Assembly: GCF_026262505.1 (NCBI RefSeq)
Contig: NC_067204.1
Coordinates: 24,769,300 to 24,833,299 of the forward strand
Source: Trichomonas vaginalis G3
Taxonomy: Eukaryota; Parabasalia; Trichomonadida; Trichomonadidae
Direction of reading: 5' to 3'
Length of the DNA: 64,000 nucleotides
A program made the position numbers and the translations under genes. This document shows, in pieces, positions 51,484-60,050 of this stretch; positions within the stretch are counted from its first letter, which is position 1, and every line of letters starts with the position of its first letter. Below the pieces are notes generated by a model that had not been told where the DNA came from, searched no databases, and saw only the letters and a list, made by a program, of their open reading frames with translations.

Positions 51484-52569
51484 ATGAGCTTGAAAGAAGT
51501 ATTCGAACAACATCCATGGAGGTCATTTAAGAAGTTCAATGAAGCTGCAAAGAGTTGGGGATTTACTAACAGAGCTGAAGTGAAAAGGTTCTTTGACAAA
51601 AATGTTGTACATCAAACAAAAATAAACCCTTACGACTACTTTTTACCAATTTACTCCAACACTCCTGACGCATACCAATTTGACACTCTCATTCAAAGCA
51701 GAAAAGGAGGACATAACCCATTCCTCATCTTCATAAATGTTAACACTCGCAAAGCATATGCATATCCAATGAGGAATAAAGGAACTCGTGAAGTGTTAAG
51801 AGTTTTACAAAAGTTTGTAGCAGAACATAGCCCAAGTACTTTAACATCAGACCAAGACAGTGCATACCTCAGCAATGAAATCACAGATTTTCTCATTAAG
51901 CATAACATAACTCACTACACTACTGAAGACCATAACCATAACATACTCGGTATCATTAATCGCTTCATAAGAACGCTCAGAGATTTAAATCAAGAGCGAG
52001 ACTTTACCGAAGAAACAATGAAACATTTTCTCGAAGTATATAATTCCTCAACACATTCTACAACAGGACATACACCAAATTCAATGACACAACAACAAGA
52101 AGAAAAGTATATACAAAAGAAACGAAGCCAAACACAAAATATCAGAAATTCAACACAATTTACCCTCATTCCTGGTACAAAAGTTCGTGTAGTTCTTGAC
52201 GACAAACCGTTGACAAAGAAACGTTTAAGGTTAAGTCGAAATTATTATATAGTAGACTCTACGCAAGGTAATGGATATCTTATAAAAGCTGCCAACGACT
52301 CTATTGCGTTTTATCCTCGTCATAAATTAGTCGAAAGTAGTAATGGCAAACTTGCTGAAACCATTGACGAAGCAAAGCGAGGAGTGGTTATTGAAATACT
52401 TGGCTATAACACAAACGATGACACTTATAAAGTAAGATATGAAGGAGGCGTTGAAGATGTTATACCATCTAAGAACTTGAGAGAGTCGAAGCCAACACAT
52501 CTGGGACCATTAGAGCGGGAGTACTGGAAAGACAAAAATATGCCAGAAAGAATAAGAAAATTCTTCTAA
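51484..52569 (+). CDS. Retroviral-type integrase with chromo/Tudor-like tail (Polinton B2)
   Basis: 361 residues, open throughout. An N-terminal region is followed by an rve core with YQFDTLIQSRKGGHNPFLIF, STLTSDQDSAYLSNE and ILGIINRFIRTLRDLN. After a linker comes VRVVLDDKPLTKKRLRLSRN. Near the C terminus is a small beta barrel, RGVVIEILGYNTNDDTYKVR...GVEDVIPSKNL, resembling chromo/Tudor-like modules that can direct integration to chromatin. It should insert the element at staggered cuts. It lies 40 bp after the fibre gene and is followed by the AGGTGAGATCT motif. Confidence 0.88.
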   Translation: MSLKEVFEQHPWRSFKKFNEAAKSWGFTNRAEVKRFFDKNVVHQTKINPYDYFLPIYSNTPDAYQFDTLIQSRKGGHNPFLIFINVNTRKAYAYPMRNKGTREVLRVLQKFVAEHSPSTLTSDQDSAYLSNEITDFLIKHNITHYTTEDHNHNILGIINRFIRTLRDLNQERDFTEETMKHFLEVYNSSTHSTTGHTPNSMTQQQEEKYIQKKRSQTQNIRNSTQFTLIPGTKVRVVLDDKPLTKKRLRLSRNYYIVDSTQGNGYLIKAANDSIAFYPRHKLVESSNGKLAETIDEAKRGVVIEILGYNTNDDTYKVRYEGGVEDVIPSKNLRESKPTHLGPLEREYWKDKNMPERIRKFF

Positions 52570-52597
52570 ACTTTTTCATTAGATGTAAATCAGACAA

Positions 52598-52660
52598 AAA
52601 TATAATTTAGGTGAAGAGGTGAGATCTCACCCGTTTTCTCACCTGTTTTTTCACCCTCAT
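52598..52660. repeat. B2 intergenic motif, copy 2
   Basis: Second copy of the TTTAGGTGAAG.GGTGAGATCT.ACCCG motif described at 43660, followed by TTCTCACC/TTTCACC units. It lies between the integrase stop and the leader of the first KilA-N gene. Confidence 0.6.
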
Positions 52661-52687
52661 GAATTTTCATGAATTTCCTTAAGATAG

Positions 52688-52750
52688 AAAAATAAAGTTA
52701 GTTTTATTTTTATTTATTTTTTTATTTTGTATGTAAAGACAGTAATGTCA
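52688..52750 (+). promoter_or_regulatory. KilA-N gene leader, copy 1
   Basis: 63 bases ending in the ATG and next codon (GTATGTAAAGACAGTAATGT) that are repeated essentially base for base at 54391-54453 before the second KilA-N gene. The T-rich block then a purine-rich stretch up to the ATG suggests a shared promoter and 5' leader. Confidence 0.65.
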
Positions 52751-53230
52751 GTCGAAGCAAAAACATTCACTAACAAATCTAATGGCGAAACATTCACAAA
52801 AGGCACTTATAACGGTATTGAAGTCTTACGTAGAGACAAGGATGGTTACATTAATGCAACAAATATGTGTCAGCAGTTTAGGAAAGACTTTAGAAAGTTG
52901 TTGGAAAATAAGTCCTGGGAAGAGTATTATAAGGCATTTTGTGAAGAATATAGCAACCGTCTGAATTCCGGCGGTTGCTTTTTATACAAAATTCATGCAG
53001 GAATTCCTGATGAAATCAAACAGGTTAGAGGAACGTATGTAGACCCAAGACTTATAAACTATATAGCAATGTGGACTTCTCCAAAATATTGCATAGCAGT
53101 TGGAAAAATTATGGATTCCATAGACAAGAAAGTTCATGAGAAGTTAGATGAAGAAGAACTCGAAGATACAGTAGAGAATGCTAAACTTTGTTCGAACAAG
53201 AAGTTAGAAAAATGCGCGAAAAACAATTAG
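52745..53230 (+). CDS. KilA-N domain protein 1 (Polinton B2)
   Basis: 161 residues from the ATG at 52745 (MSVEAKTFTN). The KilA-N fold is recognised by GTYNGIEVLRRDKDGYINAT, MCQQFRKDFRKLL, and RGTYVDPRLINYIAMW followed by SPKYCIAVGKIMDSID. KilA-N is a DNA-binding domain of phages, poxviruses and giant viruses, also found in transposable elements, and is often a regulator. A charged helical tail follows. Its leader is shared with the second KilA-N gene. Confidence 0.85.
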   Translation: MSVEAKTFTNKSNGETFTKGTYNGIEVLRRDKDGYINATNMCQQFRKDFRKLLENKSWEEYYKAFCEEYSNRLNSGGCFLYKIHAGIPDEIKQVRGTYVDPRLINYIAMWTSPKYCIAVGKIMDSIDKKVHEKLDEEELEDTVENAKLCSNKKLEKCAKNN

Positions 53231-53406
53231 AACATGAATGTGAGATATGTTATGGTTATAGAGATTCTTCATACGAACTAGACCAATGGGAACAAGAAGA
53301 TTTAAAGAGAGAATTTAGAGAATATGAACTCGCTAAGATAGCATTAGAAGCTGCAGAAAAGAAGTTAAAAGTTTGGGGTCGTTTTGTACAAAAATATTGT
53401 GAGTAA
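53212..53406 (+). CDS. Possible small charged helical protein
   Basis: About 64 residues (MREKQLEHECEICYGYRDS, then a Glu/Lys-rich coiled-coil stretch to VQKYCE). It overlaps the end of KilA-N protein 1 in another frame. It may be a small gene or belong with the KilA-N gene; I leave this open. Confidence 0.3.
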   Translation: MREKQLEHECEICYGYRDSSYELDQWEQEDLKREFREYELAKIALEAAEKKLKVWGRFVQKYCE

Positions 53407-53965
53407 ATGAACCATTTATTTTTATCATAAACGACCAAAAATATATGTTTACGTTAATGTTTTTAGGTTATTCAATAATTAATTATTTTGAAGAACTGAA
53501 GGTGTCACTCGGTTAATTAACATCTCTGAAAAATGATGACAACATGACATCACATTTTGACGAAGTGCAAATCTTCACTTCGTGTCAAAATGCAAAAAAA
53601 TAATGCTGAAAATGAAATATATTTTTGGTCAAAGCTTCCACGAGAGAAAAGATTCCCCATTCGCTAAGGATTCCAAAAATGAAAAAATCATTGATTTCGG
53701 CTGAGAAAAACAGCAAAACCCTTCTTCCACGGGAACAAAGAAATAAAGAAGAAATAAAGTAAATTTTTTATTTATTCCGTGGAAGATAGAGCACTTTTAT
53801 GACACTTTTTATTCACGACAAACAAGACAAACAAAGAAAATAAGAAAATACGGCGCTGTCGCGGTTCGAACCACAGACCCTGACCCCTCCATAACACCAC
53901 CTTAGACCACTGTGCTACGTAGCCTGTCGACATAAGATTTTATAAATTGCATATTTGACGTAAAT
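53407..53965. other. Convergent intergenic region with shared motif, hairpins and tRNA-like sequence
   Basis: Holds an inverted-copy motif (about 53455-53600) that reappears reversed at about 55290-55490, including GGTTAATTAAC, ATGATGACAACATGACAT and GAAGTG-type hairpins. A tRNA-like sequence follows at 53851-53927. No protein gene is visible. Confidence 0.55.
53851..53927 (-). ncRNA. tRNA-like sequence with A- and B-box motifs (degenerate)
   Basis: On the minus strand, TAGCACAGTGGTCTAAGG resembles a D arm / A box, and GTGGTTCGAACC resembles a T arm / B box at a tRNA-like distance, followed by TTTTCTTATTTT. The acceptor and anticodon stems do not pair convincingly and the T loop is one base short, so this is not a normal tRNA. 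It may be a relic or a Pol III-type promoter inside the element. Confidence 0.3.
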
Positions 53966-54340
53966 TTATTTCCATCTAGCTTCCCACCGCATAAGATATT
54001 CATACGTGTTTGTAAGACATTCATTAAACTTCTTTTCTATTGCATCTAATCTTGCGTTATTTTTTTCAATAACTTGTCTGTATTCTTCATCATCTCCAGC
54101 AGTGTTTGGGTCTTCACGTTTAAAATATTCATTGTTAACCAATTTTTTATCTACAAATTTTATTAGTGTTTGATTCACTTCGTTATGATAACGGTCATAT
54201 TCTTTCAATACGTAAGTGAAGACAAAATGCGTCGTACCTTCAATCTTAAAGCTTAAAGAACTTTCAACACAGTTTTGAGGGTCTGTCAGTGCGTCAATGA
54301 GATAGTATTCGAAGTCAGTCAATAATCTTTTTAAAGTCAT
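53966..54340 (-). CDS. Unrecognised helical protein of Polinton B2
   Basis: 124 residues, MTLKRLLTDFEYYLIDALT to MRWEARWK. Two-part layout: an alpha/beta start (SLSFKIEGTTHFVFTYVLKE) and a long C-terminal helix (YRQVIEKNNARLDAIEKKF). Divergent from the second KilA-N gene. No family recognised. Confidence 0.5.
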   Translation of the reverse strand: MTLKRLLTDFEYYLIDALTDPQNCVESSLSFKIEGTTHFVFTYVLKEYDRYHNEVNQTLIKFVDKKLVNNEYFKREDPNTAGDDEEYRQVIEKNNARLDAIEKKFNECLTNTYEYLMRWEARWK

Positions 54341-54390
54341 TTCATACAGGATAAAATTTAATGTTGTGAAGAAATAGTGTTTATCTCAGA

Positions 54391-54453
54391 AAAAATAAAG
54401 TTAGTTTTATTTTTATTTATTTTTTTATTTTGTATGTAAAGACAGTAATGTCA
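54391..54453 (+). promoter_or_regulatory. KilA-N gene leader, copy 2
   Basis: Near-identical to 52688-52750, up to and including the ATG and first codon. The coding parts that follow are much less alike, so the leader is either under constraint or recently copied. Confidence 0.65.
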
Positions 54454-55275
54454 ACATCAGAGAACACAACAATTGCTATCGTTCATGAAGCCATAAATGA
54501 AGAATACGAGTACATACAGTATAACAAACAGTTACGTCTTATTCGTTCAGTCAAAGATGACATGTACCAAATGCAAAGTATTTTGAATGCTCTTCTTTCT
54601 ACAAAGCAAGCATATCATTGGTTTGAAAACCAACAGGCAAAAGAACTTTTAGAAGAATTTCCTCATATGATTGCTTCCCTCGGAAAACCGAGGGAAGAGA
54701 TTCCGTACGAAAATCGCAAGAATTTGGCTCCTGGTTTGAAAGGTTATTATGTTCATAGACTTTTAGTAAATGCTGTAGCAATGTGGGCTTCACCTCGTTA
54801 TGCTTGTTATATTTTCATGATGTTAGATGAACTATATAAAGCAGAACGTGGAGAGATGGAAAAGAAACTTCAAGCAAAAGATGAAGTCATTGAATCCAAA
54901 GACAAAAGCATACAGAAAAGAATACCACGTTCAGTACCAAAAGGAAAGGAAAAAAGCTATAAGTATATGATTTACGCTGAAGAGTTGGAGAAAGAAGAAG
55001 ATAGAGATATGGTTATGTTGCATTTAGTGAGAAGAAACAACAAGAGCTTTTATGACTTAGCTAAGATATATAAATCTGACAGAAACTGGTTCTATCGTGA
55101 AAACTTACCGATTTCAATGACACCGAATGAGCAAATAAAGGAAATTGTCAAAAATACTCTTCCTCAAACACACTATGACATCAAAGGTTGCACAATACTT
55201 ACATTTAAAGAAGACTTAACATTACTGAAAGAAAAGATAACAGAATATTTCGACAACTTCAAAGAGGAAGAATGA
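54448..55275 (+). CDS. KilA-N domain protein 2 with C-terminal extension
   Basis: 275 residues from the ATG at 54448 (MSTSENTTIAIVHEAINE). The KilA-N part is divergent: an N-terminal helical region, AYHWFENQQAKELLEEFP, and then YYVHRLLVNAVAMWASPRYA followed by CYIFMMLDELY, the second half of the fold. A coiled-coil linker (KLQAKDEVIESKDKSIQKR) leads to a C-terminal domain (YKYMIYAEEL...FYDLAKIYKSDRNWFYREN) reminiscent of DUF3627-like tails of giant-virus and baculovirus KilA-N proteins. DNA-binding regulator by family. Confidence 0.78.
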   Translation: MSTSENTTIAIVHEAINEEYEYIQYNKQLRLIRSVKDDMYQMQSILNALLSTKQAYHWFENQQAKELLEEFPHMIASLGKPREEIPYENRKNLAPGLKGYYVHRLLVNAVAMWASPRYACYIFMMLDELYKAERGEMEKKLQAKDEVIESKDKSIQKRIPRSVPKGKEKSYKYMIYAEELEKEEDRDMVMLHLVRRNNKSFYDLAKIYKSDRNWFYRENLPISMTPNEQIKEIVKNTLPQTHYDIKGCTILTFKEDLTLLKEKITEYFDNFKEEE

Positions 55276-55289
55276 AAACTTACCGATTT

Positions 55290-55490
55290 CAATGAAAAAC
55301 ATTAACTTTTTTGACGAAGTGAAGATTTGCACTTTGTCAAAATTTAATGAAAAACATTAACGTAAACATTAACGATAAAATTTATTTCCTGGACTGTTGT
55401 CAAAATGTCATGTTGTCATCATTTTTAAAAGAAGTTAATTAACCTGGTAGCACATGGTGACGTGGTGACACTTTCAGTTATTCAAAAATA
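55290..55490. repeat. Inverted copy of the 53.5-kb intergenic motif
   Basis: Reverse-complement counterpart of about 53455-53600: AAAAACATTAACGTAAAC, GTCATGTTGTCATCATTTTT, GTTAATTAACC and GTGACACTTTCAGTTATTCAA match in order. Like the other copy it sits between the stops of two convergent genes, which suggests a 3'-end or shared spacer role. A short GAAGTG/CACTTTGTC stem is near 55305. Confidence 0.6.
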
Positions 55491-55499
55491 TATTTTTGC

Positions 55500-55973
55500 T
55501 TAAATAACTTCAGGGTCAATTTCTTCAACCATTTCACTTCCTTCGTCAATGTCAATTGAAGCTTCTTCAACCTTTGGTAAGAATTTCTGTATAACATCTT
55601 TGTTCGTTATTGTCTTCAGAGATGAAGGATAATATTTCACATTTGTTTCACCCTTCTTATATTCTTTCTGTTCGGAAAGATTTAAAGCAATACTGAAGAA
55701 GTCAATATTAGAGTTCTTTATAACAGTATAATGAGTATCTTTGACATTCACGAAGAAACTCTTTTGTTTCAAAACTACTGCTAACTCTTGTGAAGTATAA
55801 CGTTTGCGGTCAATGACGATAGCTAATGGTCTGACATACTGACCAAACTTAGATTCTTTCACAAACTTCTTGTTAAAGATAACATTAACATTTGAAGCAT
55901 TATTGAACTCATTCTTGATGGCAGTAGCGAGAGCATTGTATGAAAAGAACTTGCAATCTTGCATGTGTTTCAT
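55500..55973 (-). CDS. Unrecognised protein of Polinton B2
   Basis: 157 residues, MKHMQDCKFFSYNALATAIK to IDPEVI. Alpha/beta composition with a basic core (KKFVKESKFGQYVRPLAIVI) and an acidic tail (EEASIDIDEGSEMVEEIDPE). The acidic C terminus is typical of nucleic-acid-mimic or partner-binding tails. No family recognised. Confidence 0.5.
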   Translation of the reverse strand: MKHMQDCKFFSYNALATAIKNEFNNASNVNVIFNKKFVKESKFGQYVRPLAIVIDRKRYTSQELAVVLKQKSFFVNVKDTHYTVIKNSNIDFFSIALNLSEQKEYKKGETNVKYYPSSLKTITNKDVIQKFLPKVEEASIDIDEGSEMVEEIDPEVI

Positions 55974-56062
55974 TAAAATAAAAATATTAAATTATTTTGA
56001 AAAATAACTTTAAAAAATCTAATCTAATTTTTTCAAAAATATTTTTTTATTTCCTACTAAAG

Positions 56063-57577
56063 ATGTATCGGAAGTTGTCTAAGTTAGAACACTCGGAAAT
56101 AAAACAACTTCTTACAGAAGCTAACATAGAAGTAGCAAAGCATTACGCAACAAACAAAAAAGCACTCGCTGACATCCTCAATGACTATAATGGTGCAATA
56201 AGTTATGATAGAATTCATGAGTTCATAAAGCCGCAACGCGGCGAGGACGAAGTCCATGCAAGAGCATTTCCTTTAAATGACGTTGCTATTGACTTATATC
56301 ATAGACGTTCAGTACCTCATGAAGTAAGAAGAGAAATGTTTGACATAACAAATGCAAACGTTGGTCATACTCGTAAAGCTCTTTCGCATGATGTTCGTCA
56401 AGAGATGTTTGACATAACAAATGCAAACGTTGGTGAAACACGAAAGAGAGACGACACACTGAAACAACAGAGAAGAGAGATGTTTAAGAGCGCTATAGAA
56501 CAAGTTCGCAAAGCTAACGATGTCATTCGTTCCATTGACGACAAACCAAAAGAAGGTGAGAGATGGTTAAAGAAAGATGAAGAGAATAGGAAGAGAAATG
56601 TGAAGTCAGGCAATAGACTCATTGACTTTAACATCGAAGCTTTAGATGAACCAAACAGAGACTACTTACACAAACATTTCGGTAAGGTTTTCATGAGACT
56701 CTTAGAGAAGATTAAAATAAACTCCCAACAAAGATGGATGGTATGTTATAAACTTGGTGGAAAGTATGAATGTTCTACGTTAAACCTCAATAATATTGGA
56801 ACATTACTACATCAGCTCTTGAAGGAGAACTTTATATCAGAGATAGAAGCAAATGCTGCAGGTATTGTTGAAATGCACTATGACTTCTTCTTGACAAACA
56901 TAAAGAATCTTACTGAAATAAAGATGTATGATTTAACTGAATATGAAGGCTTAACGATGTCAGATGTAAAGAAAGGCAAACCAAAAAAGAGACCATATAG
57001 AGATGAAAGCACACTGACAGAAAGACAGAAAAGATTATTGAACAGACTTAAACAAACAGGAGATAAACAAGATATAGATGACTTCTGGAATGAAATCCTT
57101 GGTGAAAAGAAGTTTTATAAGAAGAGAAGCGGTCAGTTCTGGAAGTATCTTTGCACATTACCTATAAATCTTGAACGCTACCAAATCTTCAATGAACTGA
57201 ACAAAAGAACTGCAACACTTATGACAGAGGACAATTGTTTCGTTTATGCTTGCATTCAGGCTGGAGTAAATGAAGAAACTATTGACCACATGAGAGAAGT
57301 CATTCGTGTTAGAGACTTTCCTCAAAGTAAAGTACAAGAAATTTCCGATTCAACAGGTATAGCATTCAATGTTACCATTGGTTATTTCAATGACTCAAGA
57401 CATAATGAAATAAAGAGATACATACCAAAAGAATGTAAAACTGTTCGAACTATTGACTTACTTCTTGTTGAAGACCACTACATGCTAAACGAAAGATTAC
57501 CAATGACAACATATTTCATTCGCAACTATATAGAAATCTTGAAGGAGTGTGGTGGAATGAACATTGAAAACAGATGA
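56063..57577 (+). CDS. Protein upstream of the polymerase, possible cysteine-peptidase-like C-terminal domain
   Basis: 504 residues from the ATG at 56063 (MYRKLSKLEHSEI); the open frame begins earlier without an ATG. A helical N terminus, then two ~30-residue tandem units containing REMFDITNANVG (about residues 90-135), a charged linker, and a beta/alpha region (SQQRWMVCYKLGGKYECSTL). Near the C terminus, LMTEDNCFVYACIQAGVN and DLLLVEDHYMLNERLP give a Cys-then-His arrangement like OTU or papain-type peptidases. Its stop overlaps the polymerase ATG (ATGA), so the two are translationally close. It may be the N-terminal region of the polymerase as a separate gene. Confidence 0.55.
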   Translation: MYRKLSKLEHSEIKQLLTEANIEVAKHYATNKKALADILNDYNGAISYDRIHEFIKPQRGEDEVHARAFPLNDVAIDLYHRRSVPHEVRREMFDITNANVGHTRKALSHDVRQEMFDITNANVGETRKRDDTLKQQRREMFKSAIEQVRKANDVIRSIDDKPKEGERWLKKDEENRKRNVKSGNRLIDFNIEALDEPNRDYLHKHFGKVFMRLLEKIKINSQQRWMVCYKLGGKYECSTLNLNNIGTLLHQLLKENFISEIEANAAGIVEMHYDFFLTNIKNLTEIKMYDLTEYEGLTMSDVKKGKPKKRPYRDESTLTERQKRLLNRLKQTGDKQDIDDFWNEILGEKKFYKKRSGQFWKYLCTLPINLERYQIFNELNKRTATLMTEDNCFVYACIQAGVNEETIDHMREVIRVRDFPQSKVQEISDSTGIAFNVTIGYFNDSRHNEIKRYIPKECKTVRTIDLLLVEDHYMLNERLPMTTYFIRNYIEILKECGGMNIENR

Positions 57578-59908
57578 AAATATATACAATGAGAGATGAT
57601 AAATACATTGTTCGCATGGATAGAACTACACCGCTATGGGATGTTATGAAAACATTGTGGGAGTGCAAATATTTCGAACCTATTTCTTATGGAGAACTTT
57701 TCACATATACGACTGACTTATATAAACAGAACCTTGCACCATTTAAAGATTTGACATATGCTCCAAAGTATTGTGTACAACTGAAGAAGAAAGCAGAGTC
57801 AAAAGAAGTAAATAAAAATAAGTGCAAGTTCATTCCTGAGCATGTTTTCTTTGCTGACTTTGAGTGTAGTACCGATGGCTTTCATAAAGCTTTTAACATC
57901 TGTTATGACAGTGAAGATGGTTCAGTGAGTGAAAGCATATGGGGTCAAAACTGTGCAACAGAATTTTTGGAGCGACTTCCTGACAAGAGTTTAATATATT
58001 TCCATAACCTCAGCTATGATATAAACTTCATCTTAAGACACATGACAGAAGTGAAAGGAACTCCCATCATTAAAGGTTCACGAACAATGCAAATAACTTT
58101 ATATAAAGGAAGGGCAATTATTATAAAAGACTCTTACAGTGTTATAAATAAGAAGCTTAAACTATTTCCTGCTATGTTTAACTTACAAACAGGACCGAAA
58201 GAAGTATTTCCATACAACTACTACAGCAGTGTTTTGTTAGCAAATGACAACAGAACTGGTGTCATTTCTGAAGCATGTAAGTTTGTAAAAGATATTGAAA
58301 CGTTCATGAAGAACATAGATTCCATCAAAGGTTGCAGAATAGATGAAAACCACTTCGACTTAGAAAAATATAGCACGTTTTACTGCAAACAAGATGTAAG
58401 AATTTTAAGAGAAGGTTTTGTAAAGTTCCGCAATGACTTATTGAAAGAGTTTGATTTAAACGTTTATGACTACGTTAGTATTTGTTCTATTGCTAACAAA
58501 TTGTTTGAGAACAGAGTGTACTTCCCGAATGGAAATCTTTATGACCTCTCAAATAAACCAAGAGAATTTATTTCAAGATGCATTCAAGGTGGAAGATGTA
58601 TGTTGTCAGATAACATTAAACAAAAGAGCAAAAAGAAACTCATTGCTGACTTCGACGCTGTTTCATTATATCCATCAGCTATGCAAGACTTTATACTTTA
58701 GAAGGAATTCCAAAAGTATTGAAGGATGAGATGTTAAGCACAGAGTATTCATGAGACATTTATTCGATGACGACCAAAAGGAACCCATTGGTGAAAAGTT
58801 TATGTCTGGCTTCTTTGTTCTCATTAAGATAACAGAGATTGGAATACATAGACACTTTCCTTTAATAGTTTGTGACCCTGAACTAAATCCAGAACTTAAC
58901 GTTCCCAGAAGTTCAAACACTTGCTGTTTAATGTATGTTGACCATATAACATTACAAGACCTTATAAAATATCAAGGTGTCAAATGTGAAGTGTTGCAAG
59001 GATATTACTACGATGGAAACAGAGATATTAGAATAAGAGATGAAGTAAAGAAGTTGTTTGAGTTAAGGTTAAAGTATAAGAAAGAAGGAAATCCTTTGCA
59101 AGAAAATATAAAGCTCATTCTGAACAGTATTTATGGCAAAACTATTCTATCTCCTATTGAGTCAAAAATAACCATAGTAGATGACAAAGATGCTATAAGA
59201 TATGCCATCAGAAACTACAACCATATAGTGAAGTTCGAAGGTTTGGATGGTTCAGATAAAACTATTTTCAAGCTAACGAAAAGCATTTGCAGACACTTTA
59301 ACTTCTGTCCACTTGGTGTTAACATTCTGTCTATGTCAAAACGTATTATGAATGAAGTGTTTTGCACGATTGAAGACTTAGGATTAAAAGCATTTTATCA
59401 GGATACAGATTCGATGCACATTTACAATGAAGACATACCACGTTTAGCTCATGAATTTAAGAAGAGATACGGTAGAGAACTTATTGGTAAAAACCTTGGT
59501 CAGTTTCATAGTGACTTCGCAGAAATAACACCTGGAAAACAAAGTTTAGCATACAAGTCAATATTTTGTGGAAAGAAGACTTACATAGACTTACTCACTA
59601 ACGATTTAAATGAAGTTGCATTTCACTGCAGAATGAAAGGCGTGAAGCAAGATGTTATTGCTTTAACCGCTAATGAAATGTTTCCTGAAGCTATACAATG
59701 CTATTACAATGAAGATAAAGGTTTAATGGTTCCGCAAGGAAAATTTGACAAAGACTCTGAGTTCAGTGTCATGAAACTTTATAAAGCACTTTATGACGGT
59801 CAAGAGATTGGATTTGACTTATGTAAGTCTTCTAGTCCTTGCTTTGCTGAAAAGTTTAACTTCTCAATAACGACTAAAACAAGCTTTATTCGTAAGTTGA
59901 AGTTCTGA
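57574..59908 (+). pseudogene. Protein-primed family B DNA polymerase (Polinton B2), looks interrupted
   Basis: 3'-5' exonuclease motifs come first: FFADFECSTDGFHKAFN (ExoI), YFHNLSYDINFILRH (ExoII) and STFYCKQDVRILREG (ExoIII). Polymerase motif A follows as LIADFDAVSLYPSAM, motif B region as IKLILNSIYGKTIL, and motif C as FYQDTDSMHIY. This is the pPolB that copies Polinton genomes from terminal-protein primers. The gene follows directly on the 56063 gene. Looks broken, about one break. Confidence 0.85.
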
Positions 59909-60050
59909 GGTCATTTATTTTTGTCAGCAATGAGGTCATGAATGAGGTCAGCAATGAGGTCATGAATGAGGTCATTTATTTTTGTCAGCAATGAGGTCAT
60001 TCATGATAAAAATAAGCCGCTAGCGGCAAGGGCGAAGCCCATGTGGTCAT
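59908..60050. repeat. Short tandem repeats and small palindromes between polymerase and minus-strand cluster
   Basis: AATGAGGTCAT and GTCATTTATTTTTGTCAGCA units are repeated several times over 59908-60003. A perfect 12-bp palindrome GCCGCTAGCGGC at 60016-60027 and a GGGC-GAA-GCCC hairpin follow. The stretch lies between two convergent genes, so a 3'-end role is likely. Confidence 0.65.
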
